Shown one piece after another: positions 34,927 to 44,289 of a stretch of DNA of 64,000 bases. The position numbers and the translations under genes were made by a program. The stretch is taken from positions 54,106 through 118,105 of the forward strand of contig JAQUVD010000005.1 in NCBI GenBank assembly GCA_028693555.1, given 5' to 3'. This DNA is from Hespellia sp. Lineage in GTDB: Bacteria; Bacillota; Clostridia; Lachnospirales; Lachnospiraceae. Under the pieces are notes generated by a model. That model had not been told where the DNA came from and searched no databases. It worked only from the letters and a program-made list of their open reading frames with translations. Position 1 is the stretch's first letter, and each line of letters begins with the position of its first letter.

Positions 34927-36225
34927 CTACATTATCAACTCTATCACTTCGAGCGGTACCAGTCGATCTGCCGTAAGCAAAGCATCGACCTGCGCGGAAA
35001 AACATGCATCCTTTTTCTCAGTGAAACTATCCTCAGAATCTGACACTTTCGTCCTCTGCTTTTTTTCGTCTTCTGTTGTCGCAACAATATGATTATTGGA
35101 AATGTAATTTCCACTTCCTGCAACAACGCGTATAATAACCGGTTTCACTCCGGTCGGTTTGAGATATTTGACCGCAATTGTCTCCGATATGTGATTTGCA
35201 ATAATGGAATTATTGCATCCACTGATCGATAACAGTCCATATGTATCATCTAAGCCATTGTCATATTTCAGCATCGGCGACCACGGCTCATGATCCCGCA
35301 GGAAATGATTCGAAGCAATCAGATTTTCTGAACAGTTGCCGGAAAGAATCAGCATTCCCGGATAAAATGAATGGAAACGGTTGCTTGTAATCGAAGAACG
35401 CACCACACTGTCGATATGAACACTGCTGCTGCCACGTGGAAATACATTGTTGGTCGCAACTAACAGACCGCCAAAATTTTGCGCAAAAATAGAATATCCT
35501 TTATATCCGGCTCCAATCAGATTATCCGTAATCTTAGATGCCTGTCCAGAACCACGCAGTTCGATACAGTTTCCACATTCTGCAATAAAGTTGTCATGAA
35601 TGGTCATTGCATCGGCATGATAACTGGTAATTCCATGTTCCAAGTAGATAAGTCCCATTTCCGTGATTCGAAAAGAATCCTGTGCGCTCGCAATGTAGAT
35701 ACCGGTTTTCCCATTTACATAGGTATTCTCCGGGTCATCATTTTCTGAACTATCATCCATAAAATGCAATCCATCAATGCAAAAATTTGAAAATTCTACC
35801 GAACTGATTCTTGGAGCTCCACTGCGTTCCACATAAAAGGCCGCTCCTGCCGCTTGCTCTTCCGCAGAAGCACTTCCGTCGCTTACTTCCGGTTCTAAAT
35901 CAACAAGTATACGACTGCCCCCCGGCCAGATTTCATGCCAGTGTGTCAGTTCCTCCTTCGGAGTATTAAATCGAATGCTTGATGATGTGAAGCCATGCCC
36001 CGTTCCCATGATTTTCAGGTAACTGATATCAATTCGTACCTGCGTCCGAAGATGATAATCCCCAGATGGAATAAAAATCGCTGCACCCGGTTTTCCTCCC
36101 CCGTTTACATCAGCAGTTGTCTGCCTGCTTTTAATATCTACGATGATACTGTTAATTACCTCACCGATATCCTCATAAGGATTACCGACATGCCACTCTG
36201 TTACATCATAATAGTTTTTATTCAT
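34927..36225 (-). CDS. GH91 enzyme: inulin fructotransferase / difructose-anhydride hydrolase family
   Basis: This 432-residue right-handed beta-helix protein matches GH91 as I know it: YDVTEWHVGNPYEDIGEVI, KPGAAIFIPSGDYHLRTQV, GHGFTSSSIRFNTP and DNFIAECGNCIELRGSGQAS. Catalytic acids are probably D205 and E216. GH91 enzymes form or hydrolyse difructose anhydrides from inulin. There is no signal peptide, so it acts in the cytoplasm; that favours hydrolysis of an imported anhydride to inulobiose over attack on external inulin. ATG 36225 has AGGAGG 10 nt upstream and overlaps the fructokinase end by 8 bp. The C-terminus may be short. Confidence 0.82.
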   Translation of the reverse strand: MNKNYYDVTEWHVGNPYEDIGEVINSIIVDIKSRQTTADVNGGGKPGAAIFIPSGDYHLRTQVRIDISYLKIMGTGHGFTSSSIRFNTPKEELTHWHEIWPGGSRILVDLEPEVSDGSASAEEQAAGAAFYVERSGAPRISSVEFSNFCIDGLHFMDDSSENDDPENTYVNGKTGIYIASAQDSFRITEMGLIYLEHGITSYHADAMTIHDNFIAECGNCIELRGSGQASKITDNLIGAGYKGYSIFAQNFGGLLVATNNVFPRGSSSVHIDSVVRSSITSNRFHSFYPGMLILSGNCSENLIASNHFLRDHEPWSPMLKYDNGLDDTYGLLSISGCNNSIIANHISETIAVKYLKPTGVKPVIIRVVAGSGNYISNNHIVATTEDEKKQRTKVSDSEDSFTEKKDACFSAQVDALLTADRLVPLEVIELIM

Positions 36226-37183
36226 TATGAAAAATCCTCCTAGCCGCTTCAATCGCTTCTTTTTCCGGCATCACCCTTAATGCCCCACGCTTTGTCGTGA
36301 TCAGGGACGCTCCAGCGTTTGCAAACGCAAGCATCTCTGAAATGTCTGCTTCTGTCAATTGCTCCAGTCCTTTTTCAAGCACTGTATTTAACATACATCC
36401 GGTAAATGTGTCTCCCGCCCCGGTTGTCTCGATTGTATTTTTCTGCAAAAATGGTTGTCCATTTACAATCATATCTTTATAATACGCCCTGCTGCCATCT
36501 TTTCCAAGTGTTACACAGATAAGTGGAATTTGATATCTTTCTTTCAAAAGAAGTGCGCCCTTATCATAGTCTGTCTCCCCTGTCATAAATGTCAGTTCGT
36601 TATCCGCTATTTTCAATATATCACAGCACTTCATACCGTACTCTATTGCCTTCCTCGCATCTTTCAAATTATTCCATAATAATTCCCGCAGATTCGGGTC
36701 AAATGAAATCCATGCACCAACCTCTTTCGCACACGTAATTGCATGCTTCGTTGCCTCCCGAACATCTTCATGCGTAAACGACAATGTTCCAAAATGAAAG
36801 ATTCGACAGTTACGAATCTTCTCCTCTGCAACCTCTTCTTTCTTCAGCCTCATATCCGCTCCCGGATTACGGTAAAACGAAAAATCCCGATCACCATCTG
36901 GATGCGTGTGTACAAATGCAAGCGTTGTGTGCACCTCTTGATCCATTACCAATCCTTCTGCATCAATTCCTACACATTTGATTGTTTCTCGCAGCATCTT
37001 ACCAAACTGATCCTGCCCGACTTTTCCAATAAATGCTGTCTTCTTCCCCAATTTAGCAAGCATTGCCAACACGTTGCAAGGTGCCCCTCCGGGATTTGCT
37101 TCAAGCAATACATTTCCCTGCTCACTGATTCCATTTTCTGTGAAATCGATAAGGAGCTCTCCCAAAGCAGTCACATCATACAT
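36218..37183 (-). CDS. PfkB-family fructokinase
   Basis: This 321-residue sugar kinase phosphorylates a sugar, here most likely fructose to fructose-6-phosphate. It has the PfkB N-terminal motif GGAPCNVLAMLAKLGKKTAFIGKVG and the C-terminal active-site motif TTGAGDTFTG with its catalytic aspartate. The fructokinase call rests on sequence similarity to ScrK and on the GH32 and GH91 neighbours. ATG 37183 has AGAGG 9 nt upstream; the ATG at 37192 abuts that site. Confidence 0.9.
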   Translation of the reverse strand: MYDVTALGELLIDFTENGISEQGNVLLEANPGGAPCNVLAMLAKLGKKTAFIGKVGQDQFGKMLRETIKCVGIDAEGLVMDQEVHTTLAFVHTHPDGDRDFSFYRNPGADMRLKKEEVAEEKIRNCRIFHFGTLSFTHEDVREATKHAITCAKEVGAWISFDPNLRELLWNNLKDARKAIEYGMKCCDILKIADNELTFMTGETDYDKGALLLKERYQIPLICVTLGKDGSRAYYKDMIVNGQPFLQKNTIETTGAGDTFTGCMLNTVLEKGLEQLTEADISEMLAFANAGASLITTKRGALRVMPEKEAIEAARRIFHNE

Positions 37184-37245
37184 CTTTTGCATCCTCTTTT
37201 TCCTCCCACTTATTTTTACTTTCGATTTTTACTTTCCGGTTCTAC

Positions 37246-38721
37246 TCAAACTTTCAGTTCATACATTTCTACATCCTTCAAATACACACGTCCTCCATGT
37301 GCCCGGATCTTCACCTGATTCTGTGCATTTCCCGCGAAAATGTTATTGGAGTGACAATTCTGATACTGATCGGTAAAGATTTCAAGCGAACTTTGGTCTG
37401 ATAACACATGAACATCCAATTCTGTTTTATCTTTCAAATTCATGGCACTCCTTGAAATCCCCCTGCTCCAGCCATCCGCTTCATTTCTGTCTACACTCAT
37501 CTCTGCTCTCTTAAAATTGAACATACAGATCGTCTTTTTATCTTCTCCGCAACGTAAATCAAGTTCTAATTTTTCAGCGTCTGTCTTTTGGAGATCAATC
37601 TTTAATTTTAATTCATACGATACTCCATCTCCAATATTCCATGTGGTCTCTTCGTCTGTGACCACAAATATATCCAGCTTCTTTTCATCTTCTCGTATGA
37701 TTTCTACTTCCGTGATTGGAATGAATTGCAATTTTCCTTCTGCTGTCAAACAAACTTCTCTTGGTATATTAAAGAAGCCACACCAGTCCTCTTTAAATGT
37801 CGGGCCCCAGTCTTTCCACAGCGGCATCCATTCCCATTCATTCGACCAGCCAACCATAATACGTCTTCCATCGGGCGTTTCAAAGGATTGTGGTGCATAA
37901 AAATCAAATCCCCAATCAATTTCATCGCTGCTGTGATATATAAATTTCCCCGTCTCATAATCAAAATCACCTACAAAATAAACGGAGGTATGTTCTCCCG
38001 CCCCCATCGGTGAAAATGTCAGTACATATTTATCACCCAACTGATAAAAATCCGGGCATTCCCACATATATCCCCATTCACCGCGGCTTTCAGCCAGAAC
38101 ATTAAAGAATGTCCAATGGAACAGGTCTTTTGAGCGATAGAGCAGTGCCTGCCCTTTATTGTCACGGCTTGCACCGCATACCATATAAAACATATCTCCA
38201 TGCTTCCATACCTTTGGATCACGGAACAAATCACCCGGAATCCCTTCCGGAGCCGTGATGACCGGATTACCCTTATATTTTTCAAAATGAATTCCATCTT
38301 CACTGTATGCGATACACTGTGTCTGCTTTGATCCATTTCCTTCATTCGTTGTTCCCGTATACATCAAGAACAGTTTCCCGTCATGTTCGATTGCGCTGCC
38401 TGAAAAGCAACCGCCACGCTGATAATCATCATAGTTTTCACTTGGCGCCAAAGCCAGCGGTAAATATTCCCAGTGCAGCATGTCATCACTCATTGCGTGT
38501 CCCCAATACATATTGTCCCAAAATGCACTGTATGGATTATACTGGAAAAAGAAATGATATTTCCCTCTAAAATAGATCAATCCATTAGGATCATTCATCC
38601 ATCCTGTCTGCGCCATAAAATGATATCTTTGGCGCATTTTTCCTTTTTTCACAATGTCTTTTTTGCTATCTATCTCACACTGAGCCTTTTCGATATTCTG
38701 TTGCATTAATTCTCTAAACAT
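37246..38721 (-). CDS. GH32 beta-fructosidase (sucrose/fructan hydrolase)
   Basis: This 491-residue enzyme cleaves beta-fructosidic bonds in sucrose, inulobiose or short fructans. The nucleophile is D44 in WMNDPNG, the stabiliser D168 in FRDP and the acid/base E221 in ECPD; a C-terminal beta-sandwich follows. No signal peptide is present, so it is intracellular. With an ABC importer rather than a PTS upstream, the natural substrate is likely an unphosphorylated oligofructan. GGAGGAG lies 4 nt before the ATG. Confidence 0.95.
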   Translation of the reverse strand: MFRELMQQNIEKAQCEIDSKKDIVKKGKMRQRYHFMAQTGWMNDPNGLIYFRGKYHFFFQYNPYSAFWDNMYWGHAMSDDMLHWEYLPLALAPSENYDDYQRGGCFSGSAIEHDGKLFLMYTGTTNEGNGSKQTQCIAYSEDGIHFEKYKGNPVITAPEGIPGDLFRDPKVWKHGDMFYMVCGASRDNKGQALLYRSKDLFHWTFFNVLAESRGEWGYMWECPDFYQLGDKYVLTFSPMGAGEHTSVYFVGDFDYETGKFIYHSSDEIDWGFDFYAPQSFETPDGRRIMVGWSNEWEWMPLWKDWGPTFKEDWCGFFNIPREVCLTAEGKLQFIPITEVEIIREDEKKLDIFVVTDEETTWNIGDGVSYELKLKIDLQKTDAEKLELDLRCGEDKKTICMFNFKRAEMSVDRNEADGWSRGISRSAMNLKDKTELDVHVLSDQSSLEIFTDQYQNCHSNNIFAGNAQNQVKIRAHGGRVYLKDVEMYELKV

Positions 38722-38742
38722 AAGACTCCTCCGTCAGTTATT

Positions 38743-39573
38743 TTAACCTTTTACAGCTCCTGCTGTCATTCCCTGTACAATATACCGCTGTGCGGCAAGC
38801 GAAATAATCATAACAGGAAAACTAAACACAAACGCTCCCGCACACATTGGACCCAAATCCAAATTGTAGGCTGATAAAAATCCTGCTAAGCCGACCGTAA
38901 ATGTTTTTGCATTCGTACTTGTCAGCAGCAACGCAACAAGGAAATCATTCCATGCTAAAAACAGCGTAAATATAAATGCTGTCGCAAGCCCCGGCGCGCA
39001 TATCGGCAAAATAATCTTGCGAAATGTCTGGAAACTGGATGCCCCATCTACATACGCCGCCTCATCTAATGTTGTCGGAATTCCTTCATAAAAACTCAGC
39101 ATCGTCCACATGACAAACGGCATATTAATCGCTGCATATACAATAATCAGTGCCAGTTTTGTATCATACAGTCCAAGATTACAGATCAACTCATAAATCG
39201 GTACTACAATACTTGATGTTGGAATCATCTTCAAACACAAAACCAGCACAACTAAGAAGATAGATAACTTCAATCCTGATCTTTGAATCGCATATGCTGC
39301 CAGTGCACCAAGTATCAATGCAATCACCGTACTTGTCAGTGCCGTAATCAAACTATTTGTCAGATACTTTCCGGCGTCCATTCTATTAAATAAATCAATA
39401 AAACTCTCTATTGAAAATGTCTTTGGAAAAAATGACGGTGGAACTGCAATTACTTCAGCTCCCGGCTTGAATGAACAACATACAACATATATGTACGGAA
39501 TCAGCCAGCCAATCGTCAGCACAATCGACGCAATAATTCCAACTCGCTTTCCAATTTCTATTTTTTTCTTCAC
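38743..39573 (-). CDS. Carbohydrate ABC permease, MalG-like
   Basis: This 276-residue inner-membrane protein has six helices and the EAA loop DEAAYVDGASSFQTFRKIILPI near residue 164, as in CUT1 sugar importers. It ends in the usual polar KG tail. The start is GTG 39573 with AAGGAGG 7 nt upstream. No ATPase gene is in the operon, so a shared MsmK/UgpC-type ATPase elsewhere is presumably used, which is common for CUT1 systems. Confidence 0.92.
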   Translation of the reverse strand: MKKKIEIGKRVGIIASIVLTIGWLIPYIYVVCCSFKPGAEVIAVPPSFFPKTFSIESFIDLFNRMDAGKYLTNSLITALTSTVIALILGALAAYAIQRSGLKLSIFLVVLVLCLKMIPTSSIVVPIYELICNLGLYDTKLALIIVYAAINMPFVMWTMLSFYEGIPTTLDEAAYVDGASSFQTFRKIILPICAPGLATAFIFTLFLAWNDFLVALLLTSTNAKTFTVGLAGFLSAYNLDLGPMCAGAFVFSFPVMIISLAAQRYIVQGMTAGAVKG

Positions 39574-39605
39574 TTTTTTGCCTCCTTACCAGACCATTTG
39601 CTTCA

Positions 39606-40499
39606 CTAGGCTTTTTTCTTCGGATTCCATAAACTCTGCATGAATACTAAAGTAAAGATTACGAGTACGGCGATAAATACGACTGCCATCGCACTTGCAT
39701 ATCCCGTGTCGTTATATCTTGTCAGAGTCTTATAGATTATGATGCTTATGGTTTCCGAAGAACTATTTGGACCACCTTCTGTCATTGCCCAGATAATATC
39801 GAACGTCCTCGCTGCATCAATAATTCGAACCGATAACGCAGTCAGCAAAACTGGCTTAATACTTGGCAATTTAATATAAAATATTTCCTGAAACAAGCTT
39901 GCTCCATCTATCTTTGCAGCTTCAACCATACTGTTATCCAACCCCTGAAGACCGGCAAGTATCATCAACATCATAAATGGTGTCGTAAGCCATATATCCG
40001 CAATACAACATGCAAGTAACGACCATTTTGAGTCAGCCAGCCACAAAATATCACTACTGCTTGATAAAATTCCAACTCGTGTTAACAATTCATTTACAAT
40101 ACCAAAGCTTGAACTCATCATTAGTTTCCACGTAAGACCTGCTACCAATGGTGCAATCATAAGTGGTGCCATCATCAATGAACGAATAATTTTACTTCCT
40201 CTGTAATTCAGTTCAAAAAATAATGCAAATAATAATCCAATTGCTGTTTCCACAGTCACGGCTACAACAATATAAACAAGAGTATTCTTTAACTGCTTTA
40301 AAAATCCACCCGCTGTAAATGCTTTAATATAATTGTCTAATCCAATAAATGTTCGCTCACCGGTCAGCCCCACCTGATTGAAACTATCAATTACCATTGT
40401 AAATATAGGATAAATCAGAAATGCGCCCATAAATATTGCGCCCGGCAGGAAGAATAGTAATAATGTCTTTCTTGATATTAACTTCAATTTTTCTACCAC
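39606..40499 (-). CDS. Carbohydrate ABC permease, MalF-like
   Basis: This 297-residue permease has six helices and the EAA loop EAAKIDGASLFQEIFYIKLPSI near residue 203. It forms the channel with the MalG-like partner. The frame opens at GTG 40499, but TTG 40487 has AAAGGTGG 8 nt upstream and may be the true start. The gene lies 64 bp after the binding-protein gene. Confidence 0.9.
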   Translation of the reverse strand: MVEKLKLISRKTLLLFFLPGAIFMGAFLIYPIFTMVIDSFNQVGLTGERTFIGLDNYIKAFTAGGFLKQLKNTLVYIVVAVTVETAIGLLFALFFELNYRGSKIIRSLMMAPLMIAPLVAGLTWKLMMSSSFGIVNELLTRVGILSSSSDILWLADSKWSLLACCIADIWLTTPFMMLMILAGLQGLDNSMVEAAKIDGASLFQEIFYIKLPSIKPVLLTALSVRIIDAARTFDIIWAMTEGGPNSSSETISIIIYKTLTRYNDTGYASAMAVVFIAVLVIFTLVFMQSLWNPKKKA

Positions 40500-40563
40500 C
40501 TTTTTTTAACAGAGGGTAATTCCTCTTGTTCTTTGTTAACGCCGGAATACCCTCTATCCAATA

Positions 40564-41802
40564 CTATTTGCCAATTGCTTCAATTTCAGTTTTTGCTGCT
40601 TCCAATGTTTCTTTCACATCAGCTCCACCTAATGTGGATTCAACGACACCTACTAATACTTCTTCCACCTGTGACCATGTTGTTACCATTGGTCTAGGCT
40701 GTGACTGATCCGCCTCCAATGTAGTAAGAACTGCTGTTGTATGTTCATTGCCTTCTACTTTACCAGCCTCTTCATATACCGATGTTCTACCTGCAATTTT
40801 CAGTGTGAGATCCATGTAGTCTGCATTGTGATCATACATAAACTGTGTATATTTCAAAGCCATCTCTTTGTTTGCCGAGTTTTTCATAACGCACTCATAC
40901 CAAGGACCTGTTGTAGCACCAACACCTGCACTTCCGCCAATCATAGGTGCACATCCAACTTTATCTGCGCCTAATGCTTCAACTGCTGCCGGATACTGGT
41001 GACTCCAATTAAGCTGCATTGCAACTTTTTCATTTGTGAATAATTCCTGAGATTCTGTTGCCGCTGTTGCCAATGAATCAGAAGGTGTGTACTTTGCGTT
41101 TGCATTTTCAACCATAAAGTTTAATGCATCCACATATGCCTGATCTGTAATGTTTACATCTCCATCTTTATCGTATACAAGACCTTCTGCGCCGGCTTGA
41201 CAAGCAAGGTCAAGGAATGAGCATACTGCATCAGATCCACTTCCAAATACAGTAGTTCCATACATATCATCTGTTACCATTTCTTTTGCAAGTGCCTGAT
41301 ATTCTTCCCATGTTGTTGGTACTTTCTCTTCCGGAATTAAATCTTTTCTATAAATAAGAACCTTTGCATTTACCCACATTGGATATCCAAGAAGGTTTCC
41401 ATCAATCGTTCCGCTTTCCTGAAGTGTTGGAAGAAAATCACTTGTATCTGCGTCATTTACTGCTTCAATTGCATCTGCAAATGCTGCTAACCAAACGAAG
41501 TCCATACAAGCTACATCATGTGCTGCCTGACCGGCTTTTATTTCTGTAGAAAGCTTGTCATACATGCCTGTATAGGCAACTGCATCAACTATGACTTTAC
41601 AGCCTGTTTCTTTTTCAAATTCTGCTGCCGTATCGTTTGCTAACGATTCTGCCGGTGAACCACTTTCAACTAACACTGTAATACTGTTTCCATCTGCACC
41701 GCCTGTAGAGCCTTCTGCTGATGTACCTTTGCTTCCGCATCCTGCAAGCATTGTTCCTACCATAACTGCTGCTAATAGTACGCTGATCACTTTTCTTTTC
41801 AT
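40564..41802 (-). CDS. Carbohydrate ABC substrate-binding lipoprotein
   Basis: This 412-residue lipoprotein delivers the sugar to the MalFG-like channel. The signal peptide ends in lipobox LAGC with C22, and the mature part is a CUT1-type binding fold (ITVLVESGSPAESLANDTAAEF, PMWVNAKVLIYRKDL). Aromatic residues for sugar stacking are plausible but not assigned. ATG 41802 follows TGGAGG. It starts the operon, about 200-275 bp downstream of two identical operators. The fructan ligand is inferred from neighbours. Confidence 0.92.
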   Translation of the reverse strand: MKRKVISVLLAAVMVGTMLAGCGSKGTSAEGSTGGADGNSITVLVESGSPAESLANDTAAEFEKETGCKVIVDAVAYTGMYDKLSTEIKAGQAAHDVACMDFVWLAAFADAIEAVNDADTSDFLPTLQESGTIDGNLLGYPMWVNAKVLIYRKDLIPEEKVPTTWEEYQALAKEMVTDDMYGTTVFGSGSDAVCSFLDLACQAGAEGLVYDKDGDVNITDQAYVDALNFMVENANAKYTPSDSLATAATESQELFTNEKVAMQLNWSHQYPAAVEALGADKVGCAPMIGGSAGVGATTGPWYECVMKNSANKEMALKYTQFMYDHNADYMDLTLKIAGRTSVYEEAGKVEGNEHTTAVLTTLEADQSQPRPMVTTWSQVEEVLVGVVESTLGGADVKETLEAAKTEIEAIGK

Positions 41803-42005
41803 ATTGTCCTCCATCTTGACTACGTTACCTTGTTACTTGACGATTCCATCCTTTCGCATGGCCATGCTCAACTTATAACTCGGATTACTTCTTTCAAATA
41901 TCCGGATTATTTTTATCTGGAACCTATATCATGACCATACGCGCACTGCCTTTGATGATATTTTCTCCCAAATACGTGCTATGGTTCATCATATACTTCA
42001 TTTTT

Positions 42006-42021
42006 ATGGAACGGGTTCCAT
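42006..42021. promoter_or_regulatory. LacI-type operator 1 of the fructan operon
   Basis: ATGGAACGGGTTCCAT is a palindrome with a CGG centre, typical in size for LacI-family operators. On the minus strand it follows a T-run and AATCA and could lie inside a weak promoter spacer. Confidence 0.7.
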
Positions 42022-42062
42022 GTTGATTAAAAAAATTAGAGTCCTCTCTTTTACCTCCATTG

Positions 42063-42077
42063 TGGAACGGGTTCCAT
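42063..42077. promoter_or_regulatory. LacI-type operator 2 of the fructan operon
   Basis: TGGAACGGGTTCCAT repeats the same 14-bp core about 56 bp away, again behind a T-run and AA on the minus strand. Two helically phased copies suggest cooperative repression. The remaining 41803-42301 gap shows no gene. Confidence 0.7.
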
Positions 42078-42301
42078 ATTCTTTAAAAAAATAAATCTCT
42101 GTTTTTATATTTTTAATTATATCCTTTTCAACACATATGTCAATACATTTTCGTTTTATCATCTTTTTTTGTGCAATATATCAAATTCTGTATGTTCTTT
42201 TTTGTGCAACTTCTATTACACAAACAAGAATGAATCTGTGAGAGTGGACTAAATTCTTATAAATATACTCAGGAATATGTCAATGAGCTGAATCGTAAAG
42301 A

Positions 42302-43576
42302 TTAGCCCATCGGTAATAATATCTGTAACATAAAAATATCCTTCTCAATATTCACGGTAATTATTCCATCATATTTTTGTGCTGTATATTGAATACTTTT
42401 CATCCCATAACCATGTATTTGCTTATCTTTTTTCGTTGTCAAGGGCAGTCCCTCTACAAATTTCAGATGCTGATTAAAATAATTTTGAATCTGAATTGTT
42501 AACAGTTGATCCTGATTAATCATCTTCACGCTAATTATACGCTTCTCTTCATTTTCCAACTTCATCACAGCAGTAATTGCATTATCCAATGCATTACCGA
42601 AAATAGAATAGATATCCTCATTCTTCATAAAATCCAACTGAAACCCGTCAGCCATACAAGTCCACTGAATATTGTGCTCCTTGCAAAACATTCCTTTTTC
42701 CATCAAAACAATATCCAATGCCTGATTTCCCGTCTTCATTGCTGTATCGTAAATCATGATATCCTGCTCCAGTCCCATTAGAAAATCATCTTTTTCCTTT
42801 TCATCTGTTATCTGTCTAAATGAACGGATCTGATACTTCAGATCATGACATTTACGATTAATGTTTCCAATCGTTTCGCTTGTAAATTTATATTGTCGTT
42901 TCTGTTGATCCATCATATAATTAATGACCTCCAGTTCATGTTGCAGTATATAATTTTTCTTCTGATTCAACTGAACCCACAAAACATAGAAACAACACAG
43001 TGCATCAATAAGGCGGTAAATAATCCTATGCCCTGTTTGCGCAGCAAATAGAGAATAATTGAAATCTTCAAGTATGCTCAGCAGCCAGACCAGCGTAATA
43101 ATTGTTACAATAGGGAATACGGTATCCCTATGAATAATAGAGTGCTCATCCCCCATCAGCTTTTTTGCAAAAAATAGGTAAAACAAGGTATAAACTATTA
43201 AATAAGTTAAAATTGATAGTAGAATTACATCTCCAAATACCATCTTGCCAATCAGATAAAAATCAAATGCAATATGCTGCATGGCGCAGGCACATATGGC
43301 ACAATATGCCGCATATTTAAGAGAACAATCCGAACCCACATATATAAAAATCAACGGAACTATGAGGAATGCTGCCCAATATAGAAACGTGTAAATCCCC
43401 GAACATTTGATTTCTACAGACACATTAATAAGATAGGATAATGCGATGAACAGAATTCCTATTATTCCTATATTCAATAAGAATTTCTCTCTTTTTCGTG
43501 CGGGAATCATTAGCAGCAGGCTGGCTGCCAAAAGCTGTACTACATATGCAATTTTCCACCATATATCCAGAATCAT
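42302..43576 (-). CDS. GHKL-type sensor histidine kinase, AgrC-like
   Basis: This 424-residue membrane kinase has about six to seven N-terminal helices (to about residue 200), a coiled segment and a GHKL ATPase domain. H244 lies in RKCHDLKYQIR; the N-box is FGNALDNAITA and the G-box HGYGMKSI. AgrC-like kinases usually sense peptides, but no peptide gene is seen here. Its ATG overlaps the regulator's stop codon by 4 bp. It is the last gene of the glycosidase operon. Confidence 0.88.
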   Translation of the reverse strand: MILDIWWKIAYVVQLLAASLLLMIPARKREKFLLNIGIIGILFIALSYLINVSVEIKCSGIYTFLYWAAFLIVPLIFIYVGSDCSLKYAAYCAICACAMQHIAFDFYLIGKMVFGDVILLSILTYLIVYTLFYLFFAKKLMGDEHSIIHRDTVFPIVTIITLVWLLSILEDFNYSLFAAQTGHRIIYRLIDALCCFYVLWVQLNQKKNYILQHELEVINYMMDQQKRQYKFTSETIGNINRKCHDLKYQIRSFRQITDEKEKDDFLMGLEQDIMIYDTAMKTGNQALDIVLMEKGMFCKEHNIQWTCMADGFQLDFMKNEDIYSIFGNALDNAITAVMKLENEEKRIISVKMINQDQLLTIQIQNYFNQHLKFVEGLPLTTKKDKQIHGYGMKSIQYTAQKYDGIITVNIEKDIFMLQILLPMG

Positions 43577-44283
43577 ACTCTGAAACCTCCCATATAATTT
43601 GCCAAAGCCTGTAGAAATTCTTTTTTCCTTGGTCTACTGATTTTCAGCCAGTTCCCGCCAACTAGAACTTCATCCTTGCGGACTGACCTCACATGCTTCA
43701 AATTTATCAGATAACAGTTATTGCACCTTTTAAATGACAATCCCTCTAATTTTTCTTCCAGTTCTTTTAGAGATGCCTTTTGCCGAAATATTGCTTCTGC
43801 TGTATGGTACGAAATATAATGGTCTTCCACTTCAACATAATACAGTTCTTCACTGACTATTCTGATAATGCTGCCCTCATGATTGAACACCAATGTCTTT
43901 ACTTTTTTATGTATAACACTTTTAACTACACTCTGCATCTTCAATTGAAATGAATAATAATTAATCGGCTTAAGTATAAAATCCAATGCCCGAACCGCAT
44001 ATCCTTCAATAGCTAGCTGTGCCATATTTGTCACAAAGATTAGAATGACTTGATCATCTTTTTCTCTAATTTTTTTTGCAGTCGTAATTCCGTCCTGCCC
44101 CTGCATCTGAATATCCAGACAAATAATATCCATGGAATAGTCATATGCTTCCAGAAGCTCATCACCAGAAACATATGTCTGCACGTCTATCTCTTCCCGC
44201 AACGCAGAAGACATCTGAAAAAAATATGTTTCCAGCTGCTCCCTTGCCATCTTCTCATCGTCAACCACTGCTACCTTTATCAC
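43573..44283 (-). CDS. LytTR-family response regulator, AgrA-like
   Basis: This 236-residue regulator has an N-terminal receiver with phosphorylation site D57 (CLDIQM) and acidic pocket DDE, then a LytTR DNA-binding domain (from about 140; FKRCNNCYLINLKHVRSV). The start is GTG 44283 with GAGG 9 nt upstream. It lies 6 bp after the GtrA-like gene and overlaps the kinase gene. LytTR target sites are not evident in this window. Confidence 0.9.
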   Translation of the reverse strand: MIKVAVVDDEKMAREQLETYFFQMSSALREEIDVQTYVSGDELLEAYDYSMDIICLDIQMQGQDGITTAKKIREKDDQVILIFVTNMAQLAIEGYAVRALDFILKPINYYSFQLKMQSVVKSVIHKKVKTLVFNHEGSIIRIVSEELYYVEVEDHYISYHTAEAIFRQKASLKELEEKLEGLSFKRCNNCYLINLKHVRSVRKDEVLVGGNWLKISRPRKKEFLQALANYMGGFRV

Positions 44284-44289
44284 AAATCT

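Noticed and set aside
36743..37318. 191-residue plus-strand frame opposite fructokinase
   Set aside because: Antisense to a gene with intact PfkB motifs; composition is not protein-like.
42006..42077. cre sites for CcpA
   Set aside because: GG in place of WA and CG-centre mismatches make these fit a dedicated LacI operator better than cre.
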